Below are positions 13,083 to 22,557 of a stretch of DNA of 22,625 nt, one piece after another; position 1 is the stretch's first letter; each line of letters starts with the position of its first letter. Origin of the DNA: VGWF01 sp964423465 (GTDB taxonomy: Bacteria; Verrucomicrobiota; Kiritimatiellia; PWTM01); assembly GCA_964423465.1 (NCBI GenBank), contig CAYRFK010000057.1, forward strand, positions 1 to 22,625, given 5' to 3'. The position numbers and the translations under genes were made by a program. Under the pieces are notes generated by a model. That model did no database searches. It was not told where the DNA came from and saw only the letters and a program-made list of their open reading frames with translations.

Positions 13083-14357
13083 CTACATGCGCCGCAGCGC
13101 CCGCGCGGCAATGTCGCGCCGGACGTGCATGCCTTCAAACCGGATTCTGTCGACCGCCTCGTAGACCCGCGCCACCGCGGCACGGATGTCCGCCCCGAGC
13201 GCCGTCACGCCGAGCACGCGGCCGCCGGCCGTCACGGTACGGCCGTCCCGGACCGCCGTCCCCGCGTGGAACACGGCGACATCGGGCAGGGCACCGGCCG
13301 CATCGAGGCCTTCGATGGGCGTCCCCTTCGCATAGGTGCCCGGGTAGCCGCCGGCGGCCATCACCACACACACGCATGCGCCGGGATGCCATGCGACCAG
13401 ATCGTCGCGCAACCGCCCCTGCGCGCACGCCAGAAGGGCCTGCGTGACACTCCCCGCCCATCGCGGAAGGATCGCCTGCGTCTCGGGATCGCCAAACCTG
13501 CAGTTGAATTCGAGCACCTTCGGCCCCGCAGCCGTCATCATGAGGCCCGCGTAGAGCACGCCGCGATAGGTGATGCCCCGCCGCCTGAGTTCGGCCAGCG
13601 TACGCTCGAAGACCAGTTCCCGTATGCCGGGAAGATCGGCGTCGGCAATGACCGGCGCGGGCGAATAGGCGCCCATGCCGCCGGTGTTCGGCCCACGGTC
13701 GTCGTCGAAGACGCGCTTGTGGTCCTGCGCGGAAGCCAGCAGCACGACGCGTTCGCCGTCGACAAGGCCGAGGATCGAGACCTCCTCGCCGACGAGGCAT
13801 TCCTCGATCAGCACCTCGCGGCCGGCGTCGCCGAAGACGCCCTTCACCAGCGCGTCGTCGATCGCCGCCTCCGCCTCCGCGACCGTGGCGCAGACCGTGA
13901 CGCCCTTCCCCGCCGCCAGGCCGTCGGCCTTCACCACCACGGCCCCGCCCTGCGCACGCACGTACGCCTTCGCCTCCGCGACATCGGTGAAGCGGTCGGA
14001 GTCGGCGGTCGGCACGCCGGCCGCGCGGAGCACGTCTTTGCAGAAGATCTTGCTGCCCTCGAGACGGGCACCGTCGCGGGTCGGGCCGAAGACGGCGAAA
14101 CCCTCCGCCATCAGGGCATCGGCCAGACCGGCGCAGAGTGGCACCTCGGGACCGACGACCACGAGATCCGGCCGCTCGGCGCGTGCGAGGGCGACGAGGC
14201 CCGGCACATCCGCCGCGTCCACGGCGGCGTTCCGGCCGACCGCCGCCGTCCCGGGGTTTCCGGGCGCGCAGACGATCTCCGGCCGCTCCGGATCCCGCGC
14301 CAGCCGCCACGCCAGCGCGTGCTCCCGTCCACCCCCGCCGACCACCAGGATCTTCAT
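13083..14357 (-). CDS. purD: phosphoribosylamine-glycine ligase (GAR synthetase)
   Basis: This is a 424-residue ATP-grasp ligase joining phosphoribosylamine and glycine, step 2 of purine synthesis. The N-terminal MKILVVGGGGREHALAW is diagnostic. Further landmarks are VVGPEVPLCAGLADAL, GSKIFCKDVLRAAGVPT, VVKADGLAAGKGVTVC (ATP loop), DHKRVFDDDRGPNTGGMGAY, and LEFNCRFGDPETQAILPR with the metal-binding acidic residues. The length is typical. ATG 14357 was chosen from this N-terminus; a 45-residue upstream extension has no similarity. Only a GGAG close to the start acts as ribosome-binding site. It is first in a minus-strand operon with purE, the S41-like gene and tsaC. Confidence 0.97.
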   Translation of the reverse strand: MKILVVGGGGREHALAWRLARDPERPEIVCAPGNPGTAAVGRNAAVDAADVPGLVALARAERPDLVVVGPEVPLCAGLADALMAEGFAVFGPTRDGARLEGSKIFCKDVLRAAGVPTADSDRFTDVAEAKAYVRAQGGAVVVKADGLAAGKGVTVCATVAEAEAAIDDALVKGVFGDAGREVLIEECLVGEEVSILGLVDGERVVLLASAQDHKRVFDDDRGPNTGGMGAYSPAPVIADADLPGIRELVFERTLAELRRRGITYRGVLYAGLMMTAAGPKVLEFNCRFGDPETQAILPRWAGSVTQALLACAQGRLRDDLVAWHPGACVCVVMAAGGYPGTYAKGTPIEGLDAAGALPDVAVFHAGTAVRDGRTVTAGGRVLGVTALGADIRAAVARVYEAVDRIRFEGMHVRRDIAARALRRM

Positions 14358-14402
14358 TCGCTCCGCATCCCCCGTGCCTGCGCGTGCCGCGCGGCGATCC
14401 GC

Positions 14403-14431
14403 TTCATATCCCACCCGGCCCCCCCAATCAA
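14403..14431 (-). promoter_or_regulatory. candidate promoter for the purD operon
   Basis: On the minus strand TTGATT (14431-14426) is followed by a 17-nt spacer and TATGAA (14408-14403). This would start transcription about 40 nt before ATG 14357. It is back to back with the candidate promoter of the divergent outer-membrane protein gene. No purine riboswitch-like structure was recognised in the leader. Confidence 0.4.
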
Positions 14432-14449
14432 GCCGGGGCGGATGGAGAC

Positions 14450-14478
14450 TTGCCCGGCGCATCGGTAGGGCGTATGTC
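14450..14478 (+). promoter_or_regulatory. candidate promoter for the OmpP1/FadL-like gene
   Basis: TTGCCC (14450-14455), a 17-nt spacer and TATGTC (14473-14478) form a sigma70-like pair about 40 nt upstream of ATG 14518. The match is moderate and was found by eye. Confidence 0.35.
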
Positions 14479-14517
14479 TGGCCCCGGGCCATGAGGCGTC
14501 AACCCGGGGGACAGGCC

Positions 14518-15792
14518 ATGATGACACATCGTGCATCGTACGGATGGCGGGCGGCCGCGGCGGCGATGGGAATCGCGGGCGTTGCGGCGGCGGGCGAGGC
14601 GAACTACCAGCCGTTCATCGTCGGTGAGCGCGCGGCCGGCATGGGCGGCGCCGTCTCGGCGACCGCGGAGGGTATGGATGCCTGCTTCTACAATCCGGCG
14701 GGGCTCGGCAGCGAAACGCGGGATTCGATCTCGATCAACGGGACGCTCTACGGCATCCAGAACTTCCGGACGAAGGATGCGGCGTTCCCCGGCGAGGACT
14801 TCAACATCTCATCCTTCGCGACCATCCCGACCGGCCTGAGCGCCGTGAAACGGCTGAAGGAAGGGACCACCGCCGCGTTCTCCGTGTTCATCCCGTCCCA
14901 GTCGAGCGCGCGGGAGATCCAGGCGTTCCGGGAGAACCAGCATTTCTACAACTACAGCCACGACGAGGAGACCCTCCACCTCGGCCCCTCGATCGGCCAC
15001 GCGGCCTCCGAACGGCTGTCCGTCGGCGCCTCCCTCTTCGGCGTCTACCAGACCGCCAGCGAGTTCCAGAACCTCTACTGGGGCGACTACGCTTACACCT
15101 ACGCGGCCAACTATACCTACTCCGTCATCGGCGTCGTCGGCACGCTCGGCGCCCAGTTCCGCCTGTCGGACGAGTGGCTCGCCGGGCTCACGGTGACGAC
15201 CCCGTCGGCCACGCTGACCGGCAGCGGACGCGTTCAGGCCAGCGCGGTGCAGGCCGACGCGGATTCCATGGGATCCGACGCGGTCTATCTCGAGGATCTC
15301 GATGCGGACAACGGCCTGCCCGCCCAAGTTCGCATCGGCCTCGGCTGGCGCCGGGCGGAGGTCGGGAGTGCGGGGCTCGACATCACCCACCATTTCGCAC
15401 GGGCCTACGACTGGATGGACGGCACGCAGGACGGCGAATCGGTCACGATCCGGCAGGAGCGCGAGGCGGTCACCGATTTGAACCTGGGCGGCGAGATCAT
15501 CGTCCGCAAGCGCTACCCCATCCGTGCCGGCTTCTTCACCAGTTTGTCGTCGGCACAGGACCTCGACCCCGCGAACACGGATACGCCGGACCAGATCGAC
15601 CTCTACGGACTGACGGCCAGCGTGGGCAGCATCGGCGAGAACGTGGTCCTGAACTTCGGCGTCAGCTACGTGTTCGGGGACGGTGACGCGTTCGGCGCGC
15701 GCCTCAACAGCCAGGGCATTCTGGAATCGGTCGTCTCGGAGACCCGCGAGCGCAGCGTCTACGTCTTCGCCAGCACCGCCTACCGCTTCTGA
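14518..15792 (+). CDS. OmpP1/FadL-like outer-membrane transport protein
   Basis: This is a 424-residue barrel. The signal peptide (Ala-rich, about residues 11-25) is followed by a FadL-family N-terminus with VGERAAGMGGAVSATAEG and CFYNPAGLG, the conserved hatch region of hydrophobic-compound channels. Beta-strand patterning continues (SISINGTLYGIQNF, LSVGASLFGVYQT, VVLNFGVSYVFGDG), ending STAYRF with the terminal Phe recognised by the BAM machinery. Two adjacent ATGs (14518, 14521) follow a GGGGGA site, and either is possible. It likely takes up fatty acids or other hydrophobic molecules; the substrate is unknown. It stands alone on this strand and is followed by a strong hairpin. Confidence 0.88.
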   Translation: MMTHRASYGWRAAAAAMGIAGVAAAGEANYQPFIVGERAAGMGGAVSATAEGMDACFYNPAGLGSETRDSISINGTLYGIQNFRTKDAAFPGEDFNISSFATIPTGLSAVKRLKEGTTAAFSVFIPSQSSAREIQAFRENQHFYNYSHDEETLHLGPSIGHAASERLSVGASLFGVYQTASEFQNLYWGDYAYTYAANYTYSVIGVVGTLGAQFRLSDEWLAGLTVTTPSATLTGSGRVQASAVQADADSMGSDAVYLEDLDADNGLPAQVRIGLGWRRAEVGSAGLDITHHFARAYDWMDGTQDGESVTIRQEREAVTDLNLGGEIIVRKRYPIRAGFFTSLSSAQDLDPANTDTPDQIDLYGLTASVGSIGENVVLNFGVSYVFGDGDAFGARLNSQGILESVVSETRERSVYVFASTAYRF

Positions 15793-15797
15793 AACGC

Positions 15798-15829
15798 GAA
15801 GCGGGGCGCGGAATCCCGCGCCCCGCTTC
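15798..15829. terminator. perfect 14-bp GC-rich hairpin between convergent genes
   Basis: Arms 15798-15811 and 15816-15829 are exact inverted copies (GAAGCGGGGCGCGG) with loop AATC. It begins 5 nt after the outer-membrane protein stop and ends 13 nt before the stop of the convergent giant gene, so it can serve both transcripts. There is no strong T-tract on either side, so it may act as a Rho-assisted or T-less terminator or as a 3'-end stabiliser. Confidence 0.8.
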
Positions 15830-15842
15830 ACGAGCGGACCGG

Positions 15843-18800
15843 TCAGCCGTTGCGGCGGCGGCGGGCGAGCCAGCCGAGCAGCCCGGCCACGCCGAGCAAC
15901 CCGATCGAGGCCGGCTCCGGAACGACGGTCAGGGTGACGTCGTTATCGTTGTACCGGATCTCGAAGGTGTTGTTGGCCGTGGCGACCGTATCGCCATCAT
16001 TCGGCAGACCGGCGAACGTCCCGCTCAGACTGCTGAACCCGTTGATGATGATGAAGGATGAACTCAGGGGCAGGACATTCGGCGTGAGCAGCGAGAGGGT
16101 GGCCCCGCCGAGCGTCAGCGTATCGGCAGGTCCATCCATCACGAGCTGGTCGGCTTCGCCGGCGAGGGTGCCGATAATCTCCACCGCGAACGTGGAGCCC
16201 GACTGGAACTCCACGCTGGCAGTCGTCGTCAGGACGCCCGGGCTGGAGCCGGGCGCCACGATTGCGCCCGAAGCGACGATCAGACCGCCGGCGTACGTCC
16301 CCTCGCCCTTGAGCGTCTGTCCGGAGCCCAGCGTCATGGTGCCGCCGGTGCGCTGGGTCACGCTGAAGGTCGCCCCGGCATCGATCTGGATCGTCGAGCT
16401 GGTGGCGATCGACGCCCCCCCGGTCAACGCCAGGGTCCCGGCCATGACCCGGGTTGTTCCGCTGTAGGTGTGCACGCCCTCGAGAGTCAGCGCCGCGGGG
16501 CCATCCTTCACAATGCTCAGCGACGCGGCGGCCTGATCCCCGGCCGTCGGCGACCAGAACGTGCCGTCACGTATCGTGGCCCGGAGAATGTGGTTCGTAC
16601 GCTGGACGATCCGGAAGCTTCCCGCCACCGTGCCGGCGTTCTCGATCCACGCATTCGTCGTCGGATCGTTGCCGTAGTAGTCGGTCGTGCTGTTGTCCGC
16701 CTTGCCGTCGGTCATCAACGTGCCGATCGTCACCTGGCTTCCGTAGGCCTGCAGGTGGGCGTCATGGCGCATCACCACGATGTTGTTGGAGGAGATCGCC
16801 AGCGTCGCCTGCCCGTCGTTCCGGCCGAACCGCACGTAGTGCTGCTTGTCGAGATCGGGTCCTTGCGAACCCGAGCTCGTGCCGTTGCGATTGCCGATCT
16901 CCAGCGTGCCCGTCCATCCGGTGTTGGTGCCGGCCAGCGTCCAGATCGTGTGGACGTCGAGTTCCGGGGTGGCCTGGGCGCCCTTGTCCTGCGTGCCGCT
17001 CAACTCCGTCAGCGTCCGGATGCGCTTGTCCCCGCCCGTGATGTTGCCGTCGAGCCAGATGAAGCCGCGTTCCTCGAAGGAATCGCCTGCCTCCGCCGTG
17101 CGCTGGCCGATGGCGTCATCGCCGCGCCACAACTGGAACTCGCGGACCGTCGCGCCGACGTTGGTGTTGAACCCGGTCAGATCGAGCGCCCCGGTGAAGC
17201 GCATGGTGTCGTTGTGGTCGGACCGGAACACGCCCAGCCGGGTTGCGTCGGATTCGCCCACCACGGTGACGGTCTGTGGCACAACCGTCTCCTTGCCCAC
17301 TCCGTCCTGTTCCGGGCGGAGGCGGAAGGCGACGAGACTGCGGTTCGTGTTGGCCTCGAAGCCGATGACGATGCCCGAGCCGTTCGGGGTCGGATACGGA
17401 CCACTGGTGTACATGTCGATCGCGCCGTCGAGAACCCGGATGTCGCCGGTGTAGTCGGGGCTGAACTGGCGGATGAGCACGGCGCCGTCGCCGGTCTTGA
17501 GCAAATCGCCCACACCCTCCATGTATCCGGCGTCGGGATGGAGACTGAAATCCTCGTTCATGACGTACACGGTCGCATCGCCCAGGAAATTGACCGGACC
17601 GTTCCATCGACGGCCCTGGTATCCGGGGTCGGGGTCGTACATCGCAAGCGTCGCACCCTGCTCCAGTATCAGCCACTCGCGGATGTCGGAGGTCGCGTTG
17701 CCGCTGTTCGTTGAGTTTGCGATCGACAGGGTTGCGCCGCTGCGGACGATCGTGCCGTCATAGTAGGAATGCGATGTCCCGAAGATCTCGTTGGTCAGCG
17801 AACGCCGCGTGATGTGCAGCGTGCCCTCGCGAACGTCGATCAACCCTTGGACAACGTTGCTCACGCCGAGAGCCCCCTCCCATCCGGAAGCGGCGACGTT
17901 CGTGATGCCGAGCCCCGAGCCCCAGACCATCGTGCCCGCCCCACTCTTGATGAAATCGCCATGAGCATTGTTCTGACGGGTCGCCGCGTAGATGTTGGTC
18001 TCCGAGAAGATGGATCCGGCAATCTGAACCGTGCTGCCGGGTCCGACCGAGATATTCCCCCCGTCGCCGCCGACCGTGATCCGCCGGTTGCCCAGGTTGG
18101 CGTCGCCGGTGAACCGCAACATGCCGCCGCGGAGCTCCAGGCTGTTGGTCGCGTTGCCCAGCCGTCCGGCGCCGTCAACCGAAAGCACGCCACCGTTCAG
18201 ATACACGATACCCTCGAACGAGTTGTTGCCCGACAGCGTCGTCGTGCCCGGACCGGAATGGGTGAAGGCCGTGGCGCCGATGATGTTCGCGGGGATCCTG
18301 AAGCCGTAGGCCGTGTTGTAGTTGTGCAGGATCAACTCCCCGCCCGTGCTGGTCAGTGTGCCATTGTCGACGGCCAGTGCGCCGCCGAACCCGTCGGTCG
18401 CGTTGGGCGTGACCAGGAGGCCGCCTTCCTGGATGTCCAGTTGATACCCATTGAGATCGAGACCCGAAGAGCCGCCGATCCTCACCGACGCGGCGACATC
18501 GTCACCCGGGAACCCCAGTGGCCACAAGACATCGGTGTGAACGCCGACGCCGAATGCATCTGGCGAATACGCTGCGAACGGCCGCACGTTGGTCCCCAGG
18601 TCCGTCGCCGCCCACGAGAAACCGGCCAGCCCGTTGGAACTGACCACCGCCCACGAGCCAATCCGGACGCCGGCGTTGAGGCCGAAATGGATTCCCGCGT
18701 TGCCTCCGGCCGACAGGTCGCGCTCGAAGTTGACCGTACCGCCCTGCTGACGCGTCACCGTCTGTCCGGCGAGGGTGGCGATAAACAACGCATTGGTCCC

Positions 18801-21800
18801 CGCGCCTTGCCCGCGCGAACGGATCGTCGAGTCGCCCGCGCGAACGAGCAGGTTGCTGCCCAGCGTCTCGGAGGTGATCGACGTCGTACCCCAATGGGTC
18901 AGATCGCCGCCGCCGAGCACGAGGGCCGCCGTCTGGTCGTCCGTGGTCCTCCGCTGACCGAGATTCGCCGACGAACCGAGTGAGCGGTCGAGCACGAGTT
19001 CGCCTCCGAGAAGGACGAACCGGTAGACGCGATTGGCTTCGCTGTAGCTTGCGTGATCCGGACCCTGGAGATGCACCACTCCGTTGCCAATCTTGGTCAG
19101 GGTCGCATTGCCGCTGCCCCTGAGCGTCTGCGTGATATTGACGCGCCCCACGCTGGCCGTCCCGGCGATGGAGTCCCAGCCGTTGTGCGAGAGGACGCGG
19201 AACTCGCGGTCGAAGGTGATCCGGTTGTCGTCGCCCGCGGCGCTGCCGTCATTGAAGCTGTTGCCGACCGAGACGGTGGCGTTGGAGGGGCCGAAGTGCT
19301 CCAAGCCCAGCGTGATAGTGTTGTTGGCGATGTTGTTGCCGATCGTGAATCGCTCGGCATTCAGGGACTGACCGTTCTTCGTGAGGAGGAAGGTCACGCT
19401 CCCCCCGGCATCCGTACCCGTCTCCCCGAGGACGAAGCCGCTGAGTCCATCAGCGAAATTGGCGTTGGTGAGCGTCTGGGCATCCCAGAATGCGCCCTCG
19501 CCCGCGGCGGGATCGCCGAGGAACCGGATCGCGCCCTGCTCTGCGTAGATCCGCCCCGTCGCCTTCCAGGGCTTGTGGATGTTGATGGCCAGTTCGTCCC
19601 CATAGCTGGCCATCGCCGGTCCGTCGAAACGGACACGCAGGATGTTGTTCTGCGTCGAAGTCCGGTTGGTGATGTCGCCATCGAAGACCCGCCCCCACGT
19701 GGCGGCCGAGGCGTCCACCGGCGCAGCCGCGCCGTTGACAAACCGGTCACCGATCGTGCCCCGCAGGTTCAGGATGCCGCTGGATCCGGAGAAGGAAAGG
19801 CGCGTGGGGTCGATGAGGTTGATGTCCGACATCGCCACCTGCCCGTCGAGCGCGATATCGCCGGCAAGCGTCAGGGTGACGTTCTGGTTGTTCTCCCCGG
19901 CGATGATCTGCGGCTCGTGGTGTGTCAGGCCGGTCTCGTCGGCGCCCACGATGCGGATGTCGCCGTTCCAGACGCTGTGCGCCGAGGCGCCGTAGAGGAT
20001 CCCCTTCCCGTACGGCAGGGGCATGGAGATCAGATCCGCGGGATTGTAGGAACCACCCCACTCCAGCCGGAGCTGGCCCGCGCCGCTGACAACGACCTGG
20101 GTGGCAGTGCCCAGCGCCGCGGGATCACGCAGGATGAGGGAGGATTGGGGCACATAGACCGTTCCGGCGATGGCATTAGCCTTGTCGAGATAGACGTAGT
20201 TGTCGCCGCTCTTCGTCAGGCCATTGGCCGCCTCGATCGTGTTTCGCAGGACCAGGCTCACGCCGGCGGACGCATGGACAATGGCCTCGCGGTTGTTGGA
20301 TGCTCCGTCCAGGTCGAGAATGCCCCGCCACAGGTACGTCGTTCCGCCCGGGCCGTCGTCGCCGGTGGCGCTTCGCGTGTCGCGGCCGGCCAGAAGCATG
20401 CCGGACTCAAGGGTCAGCCGCGCGCCGTGGTCGAGCAGGAGCGTCCGCCCGCCGATGTCGTTGGCGGCAGCCCCGGTGAAGTTCGTCGCCAGACCGAGGC
20501 GCAGCGAGTTCCACGTCACATCCCCGACGATCCGGTTCCGGACCATGTTGAGCGCGCCCGCAACACCGTTGGTGGAGGTGTTGAGGTTCACGGTGGTGGA
20601 CCGGAACGCGATATTCACGTTCGCGTCCGTCGCGGCGGAGGCCTGCGTGATCGTCAGCGTATTGGTGGTGCGATCGCCAAGGTGGACCATCTCGTCGTCG
20701 CGCAGTGTGCGAAGGCGACCGCCGTCGACCGTCATGAACTCGTCGGCACGGCTGGCGGTGTAGCCGATCGGGTCCGATGTGAGATTGTGAAAGGCCGTGA
20801 TATCCGACGCATCGCCGCCGAACACGCCGAGGGCAAGACTGCGGTTGACCTGCCCCGCCGCGCCGCCGCCGCCGACCTGCGCCAGCGAGGCGCCGCCATC
20901 GAGAAGGTTGACCGTCAGGGACGCACCGGCATTGGTCGCCCATGCGCCCTGCCGGATATCACTGGCGTGGAACGACACGACCGAACCCGGATCGCGAACC
21001 AGCCGTGCCAGGTTGAGCGTGGAGGCCTGGGGCGTCGAATCGTGGGTGTCGAGTTCGAAGATCATCCAGCCGGCCCGGTTCGTCACGCTGCCGATGGTCT
21101 CGCTGGACGCGGCCGACGCGTTGCCGAGCATCTCGAATCGCCCGAAGTTCTGGTTGACGAGCCACGCATCGTCCGCGATCCGGTTGCCGAGGTTGACGCC
21201 GCTGTTGTCGAGGTAGAGCCCGCCGTCGCGGATGATGTTGAACCCGGCGACATCCGTCATGATGCCGCCCTCGCGCAGACCGATGCTGCCGTAGCGCCCG
21301 CGACCGCGGTCCCAGGCCCGGATCAGGTTCACGGAGCCGGAGAAGTCGTTCGTCCCCAACAGAGTCATCTCGCCGCTGCCGTACTTGGTGAACCCGCCGG
21401 TGCCGGTGATCGAGCCTGTGAAGAGCGTCTGTCGAACACTGCTGGTCAGATTGCCCGCGTCCTGAACCTCGGTCAGAATAAACGACTCGTTGGCGGCGCC
21501 GTTCAGGGTGATGTCGCCGGCGAAGACCGCCTGGTAATTGGTCCAGTTCGGCTGGAGGGCGACCGTCGCGAGCTGCCGCGAGAAGGTACGAAACGCCCCG
21601 CGATTGAGCACGATATCGAACGTGTTCGTCATGAGGACGGCGCTGTTCGTGTTGTTGTCGCCCTGAAGCTGGAAGAACGGGAACTGCGTGCGGTCGGCCG
21701 CGGTTCCCTCGCCCACGTTGACGGTGGAGTTCAGCGGATTCATGGCGCCCGTGTCCACGACGCCCGGGGCGACGCCAATGACGACGTTCGTGATGTCCGG

Positions 21801-22514
21801 CCGCATCGCGAGATTGCCTTCGAGGAACAGCTCGACGTAGCCGTCGCGCACGGCGAAGTTGTTGACGTTGGTCACGATGCGCCGGATCTGAAGCGCCGCA
21901 TCCTCCGCCTTCACGATGTCGTAGCCGCCGCCGTTGAGGGTGCGGCTGTTGGTTGTGCCGCCGTACAGGTTCAGAGTCTGAAAGTTCTCAATGTACAGGC
22001 CTTGGGGATCGGCACTGGTGATCCCGACATCCATGAAGTCTCCGCCGTTACCGATGTGAAAGTCCTGTCCGTTCCAGAGGTGCAGATCGCCGGAACCGTG
22101 CGACAGGAGCGCCATCCGCCCGTCGCCGGTATTGAACGTCAGGATGCTCGACGATGTGGCCGTGGGGCCGCGGATGCTGACGGCGGTTCCGGCGTCGGTG
22201 TCGCCGAGAATCAGGAACCCGAGCGTGACGTCGACATCCTGCGTGATGATCGGCGTGCCGCCAAACCCACCGCCGAGGTTGTTGTTGCCCGTCAGCCACG
22301 CCCATTGTCCGACGCCGTTGGGTATGACGTTGTTCGACCAGAAGGAAGCCGTGTTCCAGTATCCGCCCCCTGCCTGCGCCCAGATGCCGGTCTGTGCGCG
22401 AGCGCCGCCGGCAAGCCCAACGGCCAAGACCGCAACGGCGGCCAGCCGCAGGATCCCCGCGGACACCCCGCAAGACTGAAGAACCCCTGATTGTGCCCGA
22501 TTCGTCGTCGTCAT
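15843..22514 (-). CDS. giant PEP-CTERM protein with autotransporter-associated beta-strand repeats
   Basis: This is a 2223-residue secreted protein. ATG 22514 was chosen for GGAGGGTG just upstream. The signal peptide runs to about Ala40 (GLAGGARA). The body is an Asn/Thr/Gly-rich beta-helix-like array. At least eight degenerate autotransporter-associated strand units read roughly K-x-G-x-G-x-x-x-L...G...V..G.L, for example KYGSGEMTLLGTNDFSG (near residue 375), GLTKSGDNYVYL (near 760), KIGNGVVHLQG (near 1135), HSGPGTTTLSGNNSFEG (near 1425), KTGDGAVLI (near 1670) and KDGPAALTLEGVHTYSG (near 2000). The C-terminus is a PEP-CTERM sorting signal: VPEP (2198-2201), a hydrophobic stretch and RRRRNG. 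It thus lacks a type V barrel and should be processed by exosortase, ending surface-bound or in extracellular matrix. No exosortase is in the window. Confidence 0.95.
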   Translation of the reverse strand: MTTTNRAQSGVLQSCGVSAGILRLAAVAVLAVGLAGGARAQTGIWAQAGGGYWNTASFWSNNVIPNGVGQWAWLTGNNNLGGGFGGTPIITQDVDVTLGFLILGDTDAGTAVSIRGPTATSSSILTFNTGDGRMALLSHGSGDLHLWNGQDFHIGNGGDFMDVGITSADPQGLYIENFQTLNLYGGTTNSRTLNGGGYDIVKAEDAALQIRRIVTNVNNFAVRDGYVELFLEGNLAMRPDITNVVIGVAPGVVDTGAMNPLNSTVNVGEGTAADRTQFPFFQLQGDNNTNSAVLMTNTFDIVLNRGAFRTFSRQLATVALQPNWTNYQAVFAGDITLNGAANESFILTEVQDAGNLTSSVRQTLFTGSITGTGGFTKYGSGEMTLLGTNDFSGSVNLIRAWDRGRGRYGSIGLREGGIMTDVAGFNIIRDGGLYLDNSGVNLGNRIADDAWLVNQNFGRFEMLGNASAASSETIGSVTNRAGWMIFELDTHDSTPQASTLNLARLVRDPGSVVSFHASDIRQGAWATNAGASLTVNLLDGGASLAQVGGGGAAGQVNRSLALGVFGGDASDITAFHNLTSDPIGYTASRADEFMTVDGGRLRTLRDDEMVHLGDRTTNTLTITQASAATDANVNIAFRSTTVNLNTSTNGVAGALNMVRNRIVGDVTWNSLRLGLATNFTGAAANDIGGRTLLLDHGARLTLESGMLLAGRDTRSATGDDGPGGTTYLWRGILDLDGASNNREAIVHASAGVSLVLRNTIEAANGLTKSGDNYVYLDKANAIAGTVYVPQSSLILRDPAALGTATQVVVSGAGQLRLEWGGSYNPADLISMPLPYGKGILYGASAHSVWNGDIRIVGADETGLTHHEPQIIAGENNQNVTLTLAGDIALDGQVAMSDINLIDPTRLSFSGSSGILNLRGTIGDRFVNGAAAPVDASAATWGRVFDGDITNRTSTQNNILRVRFDGPAMASYGDELAINIHKPWKATGRIYAEQGAIRFLGDPAAGEGAFWDAQTLTNANFADGLSGFVLGETGTDAGGSVTFLLTKNGQSLNAERFTIGNNIANNTITLGLEHFGPSNATVSVGNSFNDGSAAGDDNRITFDREFRVLSHNGWDSIAGTASVGRVNITQTLRGSGNATLTKIGNGVVHLQGPDHASYSEANRVYRFVLLGGELVLDRSLGSSANLGQRRTTDDQTAALVLGGGDLTHWGTTSITSETLGSNLLVRAGDSTIRSRGQGAGTNALFIATLAGQTVTRQQGGTVNFERDLSAGGNAGIHFGLNAGVRIGSWAVVSSNGLAGFSWAATDLGTNVRPFAAYSPDAFGVGVHTDVLWPLGFPGDDVAASVRIGGSSGLDLNGYQLDIQEGGLLVTPNATDGFGGALAVDNGTLTSTGGELILHNYNTAYGFRIPANIIGATAFTHSGPGTTTLSGNNSFEGIVYLNGGVLSVDGAGRLGNATNSLELRGGMLRFTGDANLGNRRITVGGDGGNISVGPGSTVQIAGSIFSETNIYAATRQNNAHGDFIKSGAGTMVWGSGLGITNVAASGWEGALGVSNVVQGLIDVREGTLHITRRSLTNEIFGTSHSYYDGTIVRSGATLSIANSTNSGNATSDIREWLILEQGATLAMYDPDPGYQGRRWNGPVNFLGDATVYVMNEDFSLHPDAGYMEGVGDLLKTGDGAVLIRQFSPDYTGDIRVLDGAIDMYTSGPYPTPNGSGIVIGFEANTNRSLVAFRLRPEQDGVGKETVVPQTVTVVGESDATRLGVFRSDHNDTMRFTGALDLTGFNTNVGATVREFQLWRGDDAIGQRTAEAGDSFEERGFIWLDGNITGGDKRIRTLTELSGTQDKGAQATPELDVHTIWTLAGTNTGWTGTLEIGNRNGTSSGSQGPDLDKQHYVRFGRNDGQATLAISSNNIVVMRHDAHLQAYGSQVTIGTLMTDGKADNSTTDYYGNDPTTNAWIENAGTVAGSFRIVQRTNHILRATIRDGTFWSPTAGDQAAASLSIVKDGPAALTLEGVHTYSGTTRVMAGTLALTGGASIATSSTIQIDAGATFSVTQRTGGTMTLGSGQTLKGEGTYAGGLIVASGAIVAPGSSPGVLTTTASVEFQSGSTFAVEIIGTLAGEADQLVMDGPADTLTLGGATLSLLTPNVLPLSSSFIIINGFSSLSGTFAGLPNDGDTVATANNTFEIRYNDNDVTLTVVPEPASIGLLGVAGLLGWLARRRRNG

Positions 22515-22551
22515 ATCACCCTCCGAACGGTTCGTCATGCAGTGCGAAATC

Positions 22552-22557
22552 AATATA
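22552..22557 (-). promoter_or_regulatory. candidate -10 element for the PEP-CTERM gene
   Basis: The minus strand reads TATATT (22557-22552), 5 of 6 to consensus, giving a leader of about 30 nt to ATG 22514. No good -35 sits at 17 nt spacing, so this may depend on an alternative sigma factor or activator, or be chance. PEP-CTERM genes in some bacteria are controlled by the PrsK/PrsR-RpoN pair, but I see no clear -24/-12 motif here. The remainder to the window end (22558-22625) shows no gene. Confidence 0.3.

Noticed and set aside
14358..14517. Possible purine riboswitch in the purD leader
   Set aside because: The leader predicted from the candidate promoter is only about 40 nt and shows no three-way junction pattern, too short for a purine aptamer.
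19053..22490. 1145-codon open frame on the plus strand, antisense to the PEP-CTERM gene
   Set aside because: It lies wholly opposite a gene with clear signal peptide, repeats and sorting signal. Its translation is a low-information mix of Arg, Val, Gly, Ala and Asp with no domain, as expected from the reverse frame of a GC-rich repetitive gene. Similar antisense frames at 16470-17714 and 17769-18983 were rejected for the same reason.
15843..22514. Calling the giant protein a type V autotransporter
   Set aside because: No C-terminal beta-barrel exists; the protein ends in VPEP, a hydrophobic helix and an Arg cluster, which is a PEP-CTERM signal.
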